From the NCBI GenBank assembly GCA_001899685.1, contig MKWG01000043.1, positions 515,942 through 579,941 of the forward strand: a stretch of DNA of 64,000 nucleotides, given 5' to 3'. A program made the position numbers and the translations under genes. This stretch comes from Sphingobacteriales bacterium 44-15 (GTDB taxonomy: Bacteria > Bacteroidota > Bacteroidia > Chitinophagales > Chitinophagaceae). The notes under the pieces were generated by a model, which searched no databases, had not been told where the DNA came from, and saw only the letters and a list, made by a program, of their open reading frames with translations. Positions 26,538-35,411 of the stretch are shown piece by piece (position 1 is the stretch's first letter; each line of letters starts with the position of its first letter).

Positions 26538-28481
26538 TTATTCGGGCCTGATCACCAACTTTACGGCGCTCTTTCCTGCAGTGCTTCCTGAAAGATTGAT
26601 ACGGTAAATATTATCACCCCATTTTTCTTCTATGCCTTTATCTTCCATCGTGACAAGCGGAATTTTCTCCACCGTCACTTTCATCTGCACCGGGTTGTAT
26701 TGCACTAGAAAATTTTTGCCTTCCCCGTTTTCCTGTTTATAATAAATGGCCACCTCCCCTTCCTTTTTCAGCTTTGCAGGGTAACAGGTCATCAGATGCT
26801 CTGTAAATGTTCCTGCTGCCTGCAGGGATATTTTATCTGTCACTTCCACATTTTTTGTCCTGTTAAGCCTCACGGAACGCTGCCATTGATCAATCCCTGC
26901 ATTGGCAGGATATGCCCCGGCAATATCCAGCGTCAGCTCAGAGAATTTTTTATTTTTCTGATAAGAAACACCAGTTGCCTTAAAATTGACGCCCGCCGGT
27001 TGGGTGAATCCCTTAATGGTAGGCAGGTTATGATAATCCGAGCAGTTGGACCATATTTCATATCGCTTGTTGCTAAAAGTTTTCCCGGTATAGGTTCCTC
27101 TCCCCACATCAATAATCACAGGCAGTCCGTCATAATATACGATATAGTTACCAATATCATTGTGATTATGGCTTTCATCATTGTTGCCTCCTTTGGCAGC
27201 CACAAAAAGTCCCCTGTCGCTGCCTTCCCTGTCTCTTGCGATCATCACCTGAATGCCGGGCAGCCATACATCAGCGGGCAATGGCAGCGCCTGTGGAGCG
27301 CTCCTGTACTCGTCCTGGATAAACAACTCAAAAAGATTCCTGAAATACTGAAAGCTGCCGATCTCTCCATTCTTTGGTTTGCGGTAAAAAGCGCCGAACT
27401 GCATCATACCCGGATCTCCGATATCTTTCCCGAACCGGTAGATCATGCCGGCAGCCATTCCCGGCTTAGGATCCGCATCAGCAAAATCAATAAAATATTC
27501 TTTACCGATCTGCGCCCTGTAAATAAACCGCGCCATATTCTTTATTTTCTCATTGTCATATACATACCGGAAAGCATCTTTGGTAGCAAGATTGAGCATA
27601 GCAATGTTGTCGTATAACGAAGCTGCTGCCGCTCCCCAATACCCCGGGCCTTCATCACACCCGCCATCTTCAGGATATGGATTTAGAAACTGGTCTAACA
27701 CATGTAAAATCTTATATACCATATCAGCCCTCTTAGCGTTATCTTTTTCCAGCAACAGTGCGGTATTGAGCCAGTTGGAGCATATCCACGGGTTCCAGTT
27801 GTTCGGCGGCCTGCCATTGGCGTTAGCAGCCATCCAGCCGTGCTGCTTTGTCATCAGCGGCTCGAATATCCTGTTGTTAACCTCATAATAGATCCTTTTG
27901 CGTATTTGCGGTGATACAGCATCAAGCTTATCTCCGACAAAATAATCTACCCATGCCAAAAAGGTAGCCGTCTCTGCGCTGAACAATTCCACAAACGGCT
28001 TTGATACATCCATCAGCCCGGAATATTCTTTTGTACGGGGCAGATGTGCAGAAGCGCCCCAAAAAGATTCTTCGCAAATAGACCATACGCCATTTATGAT
28101 AGGATCAATAAATCTTCCCTTGTCCTCATATACTTCTGCCAGCAGCAAAGTGCCAAGCACCCTCCTCTTCTGAAAGCTTATTTTTTCATAACCGGCCCTT
28201 TCTCCTGTTCGCTCTATCAACAGCGAAGTAGTGGCAGGAATAGCGGGCCATTCGTAGTGAATATACGACTCCGCTTTTTCCAGGTATGCTTTCATAATAG
28301 TATCATCCGCCCTGCTCCAGGCTGTCCTGTCTGTAATATGCGGGAAAGGTGTCCATTGTTGTTGTGAGATCAGTAGCCGCTGCAACTCTTCCCGGGAATA
28401 TTTGCCGCTCAATAAATTTGATTCCTGCGCCTTAGCCTGCACCAAAAAAGCCAACCCAAAGACAAATGCGAATATTTTCAT
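26538..28481 (-). CDS. Heparinase II/III family polysaccharide lyase
   Basis: A 647-residue exported lyase (signal IFAFVFGLAFLVQAKA). The N-terminal alpha/alpha barrel contains WMAANANGRPPNNWNPWICSNW and PEDGGCDEGPGYWGAA (about residues 215-290), with Asn, Trp and Tyr residues used for catalysis in the family. The C-terminal beta-sandwich begins with NDESHNHNDIGNYIVYYDG, the conserved His-Asn-His cluster, and IIDVGRGTYTG. Such enzymes cleave 4-linked uronic acids by beta-elimination in the periplasm. I cannot assign the PL family number with confidence. Confidence 0.9.
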   Translation of the reverse strand: MKIFAFVFGLAFLVQAKAQESNLLSGKYSREELQRLLISQQQWTPFPHITDRTAWSRADDTIMKAYLEKAESYIHYEWPAIPATTSLLIERTGERAGYEKISFQKRRVLGTLLLAEVYEDKGRFIDPIINGVWSICEESFWGASAHLPRTKEYSGLMDVSKPFVELFSAETATFLAWVDYFVGDKLDAVSPQIRKRIYYEVNNRIFEPLMTKQHGWMAANANGRPPNNWNPWICSNWLNTALLLEKDNAKRADMVYKILHVLDQFLNPYPEDGGCDEGPGYWGAAAASLYDNIAMLNLATKDAFRYVYDNEKIKNMARFIYRAQIGKEYFIDFADADPKPGMAAGMIYRFGKDIGDPGMMQFGAFYRKPKNGEIGSFQYFRNLFELFIQDEYRSAPQALPLPADVWLPGIQVMIARDREGSDRGLFVAAKGGNNDESHNHNDIGNYIVYYDGLPVIIDVGRGTYTGKTFSNKRYEIWSNCSDYHNLPTIKGFTQPAGVNFKATGVSYQKNKKFSELTLDIAGAYPANAGIDQWQRSVRLNRTKNVEVTDKISLQAAGTFTEHLMTCYPAKLKKEGEVAIYYKQENGEGKNFLVQYNPVQMKVTVEKIPLVTMEDKGIEEKWGDNIYRINLSGSTAGKSAVKLVIRPE

Positions 28482-28508
28482 ATAGCTCTTTTATACGCCT
28501 GACAATGC

Positions 28509-29921
28509 TTATTTATATTTTAAAAGAAGTTCAGGTTTCTCCTGGTCATGCTGCATAGTATAGGGAAGCCGCCATACCTTATCTCCATTTTCATTGCAGA
28601 AATAAAGGTAAGATATGGATAAGCTGTCCGGGTTGCCATCAGCCCAGAATGCATAAAAATCAGGATGGGCATTCAGCGGTCTCCTGGCATAAGAATGATT
28701 GCGGGTACTGTTTGATGTCAGATCGCGTTTTTTTATCCAGGTCTTCCCTTCATCTGCACTTTCCCAAAGCGCTATCTCCCCTCCTGTTCCATATCGTTGC
28801 GGCCCCGGCTCCGTAGGTCCTATGATCTGCCATTTATTTTTTCCAATATATAATGATCCCATGTCATAATTATGCGTGGAAGTACATACCGGATCAAAGC
28901 TCCATTTTTTATCCCTGCGGTGGATAACAGTCCACACACGCGGGTCACCTGACGGTCCCGGCTGGAAACCTTTACTTATTACCGCAAGGATCACAGGATC
29001 GCCATGCTTGTCAAAATTCAAATCATTCAGGTATACCAGCTTTCCTTCAGCCTGATAGTCTTTAATGAGCGCATTATTTTGCGGATCGCTCAATGGCGGT
29101 TGGATAGCTTTACCATCCATGGTTGTCCAGGTCTTTCCCATGTCGCTTGTCTGAACGAGGTAAACATTTGTTCTTTTATCTACATTTCCCCCCGGATGAT
29201 AGTTAAAAACAGAAACCAGTTTGTCGCCACGAAGATTGCTTACCTGGTAATGTCCTCCCATACCCGACAACTTCTGATCTTCCGTCCAGTTGATCCCATC
29301 GGCGCTTGTTTTCCAATACAATTCCCTTCCTTTTGTATATTTTGTAAAGAGATATAAAAATCCTTTGCCGGGTACCCACCAGGGCTGGGGATAAGTCATT
29401 TCACCGCTCAGAATTTCATCAAAACGGTCAATGCTGTAAGGCTCATGACTTTTAAAAAGAATACCCGGGCGACTGGTATTCCGTCCGCTGACAAACACCC
29501 ACAGATATCCTTTACCGTCTATTGACAGCGAAGCGTTATCGTGGGGATCATCCACTCCTTTTTTATCGTATACGATAACCGGCTTGGGCACGGTTTTCTT
29601 TTTATGATCGAAATAAGAGATCATGATCAGCAAATGTCTTTCATCCTGCGCTGTGGTTCCTCCATATACAAAAAAAGTTTTGTGAACCTGTCTGGAATAG
29701 ATAGCAACAGGCACATGACTTGAAGTATAAGTGCCGAGCCCGCCTGAATATTTATCGCCATAAGTGGAAAACTGTCCTAATGTGAACCAGATACCTTTAT
29801 AGCCATCCGCCTTTGCATTCTGCGCAGAAGCGGTATTATACAACAGGCATATACAACAACAAGTCTGGTATATCATCATCCTGAAAAACTTACTTATATC
29901 GCGCAGCCTTTTTTTATTCAT
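28509..29921 (-). CDS. BNR-4 repeat protein, likely seven-bladed propeller lyase
   Basis: I use the Met 15 bases after the upstream gene's stop; the product is about 470 residues with a signal ending YNTASAQ. The pattern matches BNR-4 proteins: DGYKGIWFTLGQ, YSGGLGTYTSSHVPVAIYS, GGTTAQDERHLLIMISYFD, DPHDNASLSIDGKGYLWVFVSGR, TYPQPWWVPGKGFLYLFTKY, and WESADEGKTW (Asp-box). Known BNR-4 enzymes include ulvan lyases of several PL families. The fold and neighbours suggest it acts on the same uronic-acid glycan, but catalysis is not proven by sequence. Confidence 0.85.
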   Translation of the reverse strand: MNKKRLRDISKFFRMMIYQTCCCICLLYNTASAQNAKADGYKGIWFTLGQFSTYGDKYSGGLGTYTSSHVPVAIYSRQVHKTFFVYGGTTAQDERHLLIMISYFDHKKKTVPKPVIVYDKKGVDDPHDNASLSIDGKGYLWVFVSGRNTSRPGILFKSHEPYSIDRFDEILSGEMTYPQPWWVPGKGFLYLFTKYTKGRELYWKTSADGINWTEDQKLSGMGGHYQVSNLRGDKLVSVFNYHPGGNVDKRTNVYLVQTSDMGKTWTTMDGKAIQPPLSDPQNNALIKDYQAEGKLVYLNDLNFDKHGDPVILAVISKGFQPGPSGDPRVWTVIHRRDKKWSFDPVCTSTHNYDMGSLYIGKNKWQIIGPTEPGPQRYGTGGEIALWESADEGKTWIKKRDLTSNSTRNHSYARRPLNAHPDFYAFWADGNPDSLSISYLYFCNENGDKVWRLPYTMQHDQEKPELLLKYK

Positions 29922-29935
29922 ACCACATTCATGAA

Positions 29936-30421
29936 TCATTTGCCCAATGGCCATTTGCTTAAAGAAAAGGTAGTGATCTTCCCGGAATAATTTCCCGGTA
30001 TCAGGCTCACCGCAGTAAAAGCTTTAGTATGCGCAGGAACAGTAAGCTCAAATCCTACCAATACTGTTCCCGGGTTAGGCGCATCATACTCCTGCGGCGG
30101 GTCAGTGCTCCATGTCTTCATTATGATATTTCCTGACGCTTCCACCTTCAGCAAAAGCTGTTTTCCTTTTTGTGTGAGCAATATAGTGTTCTTTCCCGTG
30201 ATCTTCGCATCTGCGGGAGTCAGCATTGTCCATCTTATAGTTGCAGCCGTATCTGCCGTTTCCATCTCATCGCGAACCACCACGTATTTTTTATCTACTA
30301 CTGCAATTCCCCTCAAAGCTTTCGACAATGACCCTTTATATATTTCGCTAAGGTCAGCAGTAGCATTAAGAAATGATGGTGCTGAGGAATAACCCGTAAT
30401 GGGTGCATATCCTTTCACCAA
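29936..30421 (-). CDS. C-terminal fragment of the split lyase
   Basis: 161 residues without a signal peptide: LVKGYAPITGYSSAPSFLNATADLSEIYKGSL onward is the continuing beta-sandwich of heparinase II/III-type enzymes, ending GNYSGKITTFSLSKWPLGK. On its own it has no catalytic residues. Read together with the upstream fragment it completes a normal family member. Confidence 0.7.
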   Translation of the reverse strand: MVKGYAPITGYSSAPSFLNATADLSEIYKGSLSKALRGIAVVDKKYVVVRDEMETADTAATIRWTMLTPADAKITGKNTILLTQKGKQLLLKVEASGNIIMKTWSTDPPQEYDAPNPGTVLVGFELTVPAHTKAFTAVSLIPGNYSGKITTFSLSKWPLGK

Positions 30422-31851
30422 CTGATGCTGATCGTTACGGTTAGCGTATTATGCACCTGGTTGGTATAGCGGAATACCGTCCATCGCTGGGCATCCTGTG
30501 TTCGGCCAAATATCTGCAGTCCTTTTGATTCGAGCGATTCGTAATTCTGCGCCCCGAAATCCATAGCCCAGCGAACGCCTTCCGCATCCATGACAAAAGA
30601 GCCAATATCCATGTGCGCATGATTTACAGACGCCGAGCCGCCTTTCATGCCTACAAAAATCGCTGAAGTATCTGTCCATGAAGTACGCATGAGCGCTACA
30701 GGAGTTCTGCCGTGGCCTACCCATACCAGGTTTTTGGGTACAGTAATGGTATTCATCTTAGCGCCGTCATTCCACAACATGATCCCGGGGAGCAGGCGGT
30801 CGTTTACAAATGCAGAAAAATTATTTTCACGCAACCGGTCGCACTCCACCCACAACACAGACGGATCATGAAGCCTGGATGCCAGCCAGAACATGGCAGG
30901 CTGTAACCCGCCGCCTTTTTCTCCTGCATCCGAATAGTTGAACGGTCTTCCCGTTGGCCCGGTCATGTTTTCCAAAAAAACAGCAGTCTGTAAAAACCCG
31001 GGGCTTTTACTCAGCCCGAAGTCCCTGCCGAAACGTTTTTCCACAGCAGATAAAAACATCACATTAAAGCTTGTACCGTATCCCCAATAACCGTATCCTT
31101 CGGGATAGGCGCCATCGGGGGCATATTCCTGCATGGGCTTTACAACAGATCTTATAGCACGGTTGACTATACTTCTGCAAAGTGCAGGATCATCTTCATA
31201 TACTGCCATTGCACCGTATGTCATGCCGGCATTGCATACCTGGTTCCAGTTGTGCTCTGCCCGCAGCCAGCCATTATTTTTCGGGTCGAGCGAAGGAGTA
31301 AGCCCTTTTTGAATAATAGCGGTTTTGATGACAGCCCTCGACGCTGCAGAAAGATCTTTATACAACCAGTCATACCCTATGGATAAGGCCATTGTCATTT
31401 CAGCAACATCAAGAAAATGAGAAGGGTTCCAGTCGCTGAAAGCTGAAATAGCCAACATTTCTTTTTCAGCGCGATCAAAATATTTTTTCTCCTGTGTCAT
31501 ACGATAAGCATACGACAGGAAGAAAAGGCGTCTCAACGCTTCCCGTGACTTTCCCAGTAACCTGCGCCCGATCTTTATGCGTTCTACCGGCGGCTGAGGC
31601 AGGATATTATCGCACTCCGCCAGAATAGCTTTATGCATTTGCTCCCACACAGGATCTGCGGCAATATTATTCCTGACATTTCTCTCCTCACCTTCCAACA
31701 ACAATATCCTCGGATGATCGCCGAAAGATTCTGTTGGTGCTATAGAATCAGCCTGGGAAAATAAATTTGCAGTAACGCTGCATTGCAGCAACAATACAAT
31801 AAGTGCCGAAGAGAAGCATTTTCTCTGAAGTAATCGTCCTGAAATATTCAT
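30415..31851 (-). CDS. N-terminal fragment of the split heparinase II/III-type lyase
   Basis: 478 residues: a signal peptide (ALIVLLLQCSVTANLFSQ), then an alpha/alpha barrel (DHPRILLLEGEE, NNGWLRAEHNWNQVCNAGMTYGAMAVYEDD, PDGAYPEGYGYWGYGTSFNVM) and the start of the beta-sandwich with the His cluster NHAHMDIGSFVMDAEG. The last dozen residues (after HNTLTV) are frameshifted. The catalytic regions are all in this part, so some activity could remain if the fragment folds. Confidence 0.8.
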   Translation of the reverse strand: MNISGRLLQRKCFSSALIVLLLQCSVTANLFSQADSIAPTESFGDHPRILLLEGEERNVRNNIAADPVWEQMHKAILAECDNILPQPPVERIKIGRRLLGKSREALRRLFFLSYAYRMTQEKKYFDRAEKEMLAISAFSDWNPSHFLDVAEMTMALSIGYDWLYKDLSAASRAVIKTAIIQKGLTPSLDPKNNGWLRAEHNWNQVCNAGMTYGAMAVYEDDPALCRSIVNRAIRSVVKPMQEYAPDGAYPEGYGYWGYGTSFNVMFLSAVEKRFGRDFGLSKSPGFLQTAVFLENMTGPTGRPFNYSDAGEKGGGLQPAMFWLASRLHDPSVLWVECDRLRENNFSAFVNDRLLPGIMLWNDGAKMNTITVPKNLVWVGHGRTPVALMRTSWTDTSAIFVGMKGGSASVNHAHMDIGSFVMDAEGVRWAMDFGAQNYESLESKGLQIFGRTQDAQRWTVFRYTNQVHNTLTVTISISW

Positions 31852-31883
31852 ACGGCAATATTTATTATAAATGATATATTCCT

Positions 31884-33938
31884 TCAGTGCATAAGCACTG
31901 ACTTTTCCTGTGATATTTTCTCCTGCAAAGGCATATTCCTGTTGCCTTCGTACATATTATCCTCATACCGGCTGTCGTGTGCAGCATACGATTCCAATCC
32001 GAAGCCGCCATTATAATGTATGAGGTTATGATCCACCAGGACTTTTTTGGAGCCTTTGTATAAAAAAGAAACCAGTATGCCGCTACGGTCGTTACCTTCA
32101 ATAAGATTGTTATGTATGCGGATATCTTCGCTTTCACTGACCAATACACCATAGTAACCGTTTCTTGCCACTTCACAATGATCCAGCGAAGCCTGCTTAC
32201 AATGCTCCAATGCAACACCGCTCCCGTATGGAGAGGTGACAAGTCTGCTATTGCTTACCGTTATTTTTTTGCAATGGGTCAGCAGAAGATTGTGCTGTAA
32301 AGCTGCTCCGGGTATGACATTTCCTCCGTTTTCATTAAGATCACATCCCGATATATGTACGGAATCTGCACCACTGATCAGCACCCCGTTGAATGTGCAG
32401 TTCCTTACGGTAATATTTTCCAGCGTGATATTATGCATACCGCCATCTGTGGAAGAACGGAATACGATGCCGCCCCTGTTGTAGCGTCCTTTAAAGGAAC
32501 GGTTACTGTTGGGATCTGTTCCGGGGTTTGTAGCATTAGCGCCTTCGACCACGATATTCCGGATGGCTATGTCGTGCATGCCTTCCTCTTTATTCACCAT
32601 GGCATCTCTCATGCCGGAAGCTGGATCAAGGAATAAAACCGAAGCCGCTCCTTCTCCATATATACTCACGCCGGAAGGTATCAGAAGTGTTGCCGGCAGG
32701 ATATGTATACCCGCCTTTATCAATACCTTCCCGCCGGATACAGCAGCTTTATCCAAGGCTCCCTGCACAGATTGCCCCGGCGAGACTACCACAGCGTCAC
32801 CAGTATCCGCGTTCCGGTATGCAATACCGGCGCCTGCCACAGACTGCAGGGAGTATTGCCGGAGGAGTTTTGGTTTTTCAATTATTTTACTTTTAAACAG
32901 TCTTACAGAAGTCAGTATGCTCCGGGCAGCTTTAGTCCTCACCGAATCCGCTGCTCTCTTTACAAACGGCAGCTCCACTCCCATAGCTTTATAATGACGA
33001 TATACATATTCATAATCGTCTCTCAGGTTTTTCTCACGTTCTGATATTATGCAATAGCATTGCTGCTCTTTTCCCAGTAAAAAGCCTGCGGTATATTCAA
33101 AGCCCGCGCCTATCCTGTTGTTGCCAATGGAAAACAGATCAACGCCCTGCGTGTATGCCACCTGTGCAGCGCCGGCAAATTCTCCCAGGCCTAACTGTAC
33201 ATGTCCCTGGTCGCGGGGGCTTTCCTGGCACTGTCCATTGGGATAGATATACTTAAAAATACTGCCATTTACAGGCCCGTGCAGGAAATGATCAACCGCA
33301 TTATCAAACATAGCCCGGTTGTCTGTAAAAACAGCTATCGCCATTATGCTGTGAATGATAGCGCCGTCCCAATTACCATTGGCTTCAGGAAAATAATACC
33401 GCAGCAACGGGTAATAGACCGTCATCAGCATATTTTCAAATCCGTCGATGTCTTTCTGCTCCCACCCGGCGCCGGTATATCTCAACAGCTCTGCGGCATT
33501 ACAAAGCAGGTGCCCGGTCCATGCAGCCAGGAGCTTTGCATCATTATAATCAAAATCCCATAGTACCGGCGACCACGCATTTAATATATCCATTGCTTTA
33601 CGCGCATATTTCCTGTCGGAAGTAATATACCATACCAATGCATAGCTGTAAGCCATTTCAGCGCTCCGCGATAATTCATTGCCGCCGATATTAGGGCGTC
33701 CGTAAGGTCCGCGAAGCACATGCGCGAATGGCTTTACAACAAAAGGAGTATCGGCTATAGCCTTAAGCCTGTCGAAAGCTCCTTTCCAGGGCGCTTCACC
33801 TGCCATTACCTTCCGCTTCATTTCGGCAAGGTCTGCAGCATTTTGATTGATGCCGGGATGCATCATTTTTTGTGCATGCAGTGAAGAAGAAAATAATACC
33901 GTTATATATAACAACAGCAGACGGATAGTATACTTCAT
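31884..33938 (-). CDS. Alginate-lyase-like domain fused to a right-handed beta-helix
   Basis: A 684-residue exported protein (signal LLLLYITVLFSSSLHAQ). Residues about 25-340 form an alpha/alpha toroid of the alginate_lyase type: HPGINQNAADLAEMKRKV, RPNIGGNELSRSAEMAYSYALVWYITSD, NGNWDGAIIHSIMAIAVF and CQESPRDQGHVQLGLGEFAGAAQVAY. Residues about 385-684 are a parallel beta-helix with repeated coil units (NITLENITVRNCTFNGVLISGADSVHISGC-type, VARNGYYGVLVSESEDIRIHNNLIEGN). Both halves occur separately in uronic-acid lyases or epimerases. The combination suggests cleavage plus glycan binding, epimerisation or a second cut. Confidence 0.88.
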   Translation of the reverse strand: MKYTIRLLLLYITVLFSSSLHAQKMMHPGINQNAADLAEMKRKVMAGEAPWKGAFDRLKAIADTPFVVKPFAHVLRGPYGRPNIGGNELSRSAEMAYSYALVWYITSDRKYARKAMDILNAWSPVLWDFDYNDAKLLAAWTGHLLCNAAELLRYTGAGWEQKDIDGFENMLMTVYYPLLRYYFPEANGNWDGAIIHSIMAIAVFTDNRAMFDNAVDHFLHGPVNGSIFKYIYPNGQCQESPRDQGHVQLGLGEFAGAAQVAYTQGVDLFSIGNNRIGAGFEYTAGFLLGKEQQCYCIISEREKNLRDDYEYVYRHYKAMGVELPFVKRAADSVRTKAARSILTSVRLFKSKIIEKPKLLRQYSLQSVAGAGIAYRNADTGDAVVVSPGQSVQGALDKAAVSGGKVLIKAGIHILPATLLIPSGVSIYGEGAASVLFLDPASGMRDAMVNKEEGMHDIAIRNIVVEGANATNPGTDPNSNRSFKGRYNRGGIVFRSSTDGGMHNITLENITVRNCTFNGVLISGADSVHISGCDLNENGGNVIPGAALQHNLLLTHCKKITVSNSRLVTSPYGSGVALEHCKQASLDHCEVARNGYYGVLVSESEDIRIHNNLIEGNDRSGILVSFLYKGSKKVLVDHNLIHYNGGFGLESYAAHDSRYEDNMYEGNRNMPLQEKISQEKSVLMH

Positions 33939-33950
33939 ATAAACCCCTTT

Positions 33951-34955
33951 TTATTTGCCGCTCATGGTATACCGTTTCATGCTGATCACTGCGCTCTTAC
34001 TGCCATTGTTTACAGAATTGAAATAAATATAAGCCCGGTATTTTCCATCGCTGGTTTCCGCCCAGACTCCTGCTTCCGCTTTTAAATTAATAGCAAAGTC
34101 GGGGGCGTTGGAAAGGTCGAGCTTTTCAAAATCAAGGTCATCAATATAAATACCATATTGAGATTGCGCCAGGTTATAATCCTGCAGGTTGAACACCTTC
34201 TGTACTTTAGTGCTTTTATTCACACCGGCAGGCAGATCCACTCCCGGCAGGTATTGCGCATCTGCAGCGGGAGACACCAATGCATGGTTAAAAATGACAT
34301 CCGGATCTGCATAGTAAACGTATACAAGGTCGATCTTATCCGGATTGGCAGCAGCGCCTGCCTCATCATATACCTTCATATCGGCGATAGAAATATAGGC
34401 TGCGGCTCCATTGCTTACATTGAGCTTGCGTACCATATCCATAGTGGCAATAGTATAGGGCCCCATTTTGTAGGAAACGGTCTCGCCATCATCGCTTTTA
34501 GCAGAAAATGTAAACGACACCTGCTTACCACGGGCTTCTTCAGGAATGACATAATAATAACGAAGCGTCGCAGCGAAGGTATCCACATTATAAGTTACCG
34601 ATGTAGTATTCCCGCTGGTAACGGAAGGTTCCGCTACCGGCACACCAACATCCTGCCCGCTGCCATTGGTATAGTAGGCATTGTTTTCGAGATAAGTGCC
34701 GTTTGCACCTGCAATAGAAGCTTCCACCTGGGCAGAGACCAGCTTACCTTTTTCAGGCAGGATCGCCATAGCATAAGCAAACTCTATCTGCTGTCCCACA
34801 ATATTGGGCCCCAGCGTACGCTTGATCACATCATTCTGCAAAACATCTTTGGGAACAGGAAGTGCATACTCTTCTTTTTTACAACCGGCAAGAAACAACC
34901 CTGCTGCCAGCGCCGGTAATATTGATTTGCGGAATATTTTTGTATGTAGCATCAC
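33951..34955 (-). CDS. DUF4466 surface lipoprotein
   Basis: A 334-residue lipoprotein (LAAGLFLAGCKKEE; lipobox LAGC). The mature part follows the DUF4466 pattern: RTLGPNIVGQQIEFAYAMAILPEKGKLVSAQVEASI, GTYLENNAYYTNGSGQDVGV, TFAATLRYYYVIPEEARGKQVSFTFSAKS and IDLVYVYYADPD. Members sit beside SusC/SusD pairs in PULs and are thought to be glycan-binding surface proteins. Its place between the SusD, a DUF5018-like lipoprotein and the first lyase supports that. Confidence 0.88.
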   Translation of the reverse strand: MMLHTKIFRKSILPALAAGLFLAGCKKEEYALPVPKDVLQNDVIKRTLGPNIVGQQIEFAYAMAILPEKGKLVSAQVEASIAGANGTYLENNAYYTNGSGQDVGVPVAEPSVTSGNTTSVTYNVDTFAATLRYYYVIPEEARGKQVSFTFSAKSDDGETVSYKMGPYTIATMDMVRKLNVSNGAAAYISIADMKVYDEAGAAANPDKIDLVYVYYADPDVIFNHALVSPAADAQYLPGVDLPAGVNKSTKVQKVFNLQDYNLAQSQYGIYIDDLDFEKLDLSNAPDFAINLKAEAGVWAETSDGKYRAYIYFNSVNNGSKSAVISMKRYTMSGK

Positions 34956-34985
34956 AATAATTTTTTGAATTGATTAAGAATTCTT

Positions 34986-35384
34986 TTACCTCGGTTGCAC
35001 TGTTATGTAAACGGTATAAGGCTTTCTTACCTTACGGTTGCCTGAAACCACCGTATATATTTTTGGATGATCAAGGTCTGAAAAATCCACTTTGCCGGTG
35101 ATCTTTGGATCAAGCTTGGCATCGGTAACCAGCGTAAACTGCGGGTAAAGATTTTTCAGATCAGTTCCATACAATACTTCAACATTTATAGTTTGTGCTA
35201 CCGTATCTATTACAGCAGCTCCATTCCGTACAGTAACAAAGTCAGTGCCCAGCAATTCAAAATTGCTCACATAACATTCCGCACGTGTAGTGATCAACAA
35301 ACCATCTTCATCAACAGGATAATCTTTTTTACAACCGGCAAGCGCGAGCAAACTAACAGCAATTGTTATGATATATGTTTTCAT
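34986..35384 (-). CDS. DUF5018-like lipoprotein of the PUL
   Basis: The start used gives 132 residues with a lipoprotein signal (IITIAVSLLALAGCKKD). The body resembles the repeated beta-sandwich of DUF5018-type proteins: YVSNFELLGTDFVTVRNGAAVIDTVAQTINVEV, then LYPQFTLVTDAKLDPK and KIYTVVSGNRKVRKPYTVYI. It is short for the family, holding one repeat. It probably sits on the cell surface with the SusD and DUF4466 proteins and helps to hold glycan. A Met three codons upstream is an alternative start. Confidence 0.75.
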   Translation of the reverse strand: MKTYIITIAVSLLALAGCKKDYPVDEDGLLITTRAECYVSNFELLGTDFVTVRNGAAVIDTVAQTINVEVLYGTDLKNLYPQFTLVTDAKLDPKITGKVDFSDLDHPKIYTVVSGNRKVRKPYTVYITVQPR

Positions 35385-35411
35385 TGTAATCATTTTGGTT
35401 AATGTCAGGTT

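Larger units (their letters stand above)
29936..31851 (-). pseudogene. Heparinase II/III-type lyase split by a one-base frameshift
   Basis: Two overlapping frames (31851 to 30415 and 30421 to 29936) together encode one lyase of roughly 640 residues. The upstream frame ends in a short out-of-frame tail after VFRYTNQVHNTLTV. Adding one base in the TT/AA pair near 30435-30436 restores VNDQHQLVKGYAPITG and joins it to the second frame, as expected for the family. Either the gene carries a recent -1 frameshift or the assembly has a one-base error. No slippery run is present that would suggest programmed shifting. Confidence 0.8.

Noticed and set aside
26796..27617. A 273-codon open frame on the plus strand
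   Set aside because: It is antisense to the heparinase II/III gene and its product is Ile/His-rich without motifs.
34158..34919. A 253-codon open frame on the plus strand
   Set aside because: It is antisense to the DUF4466 gene and shows no recognisable domain.
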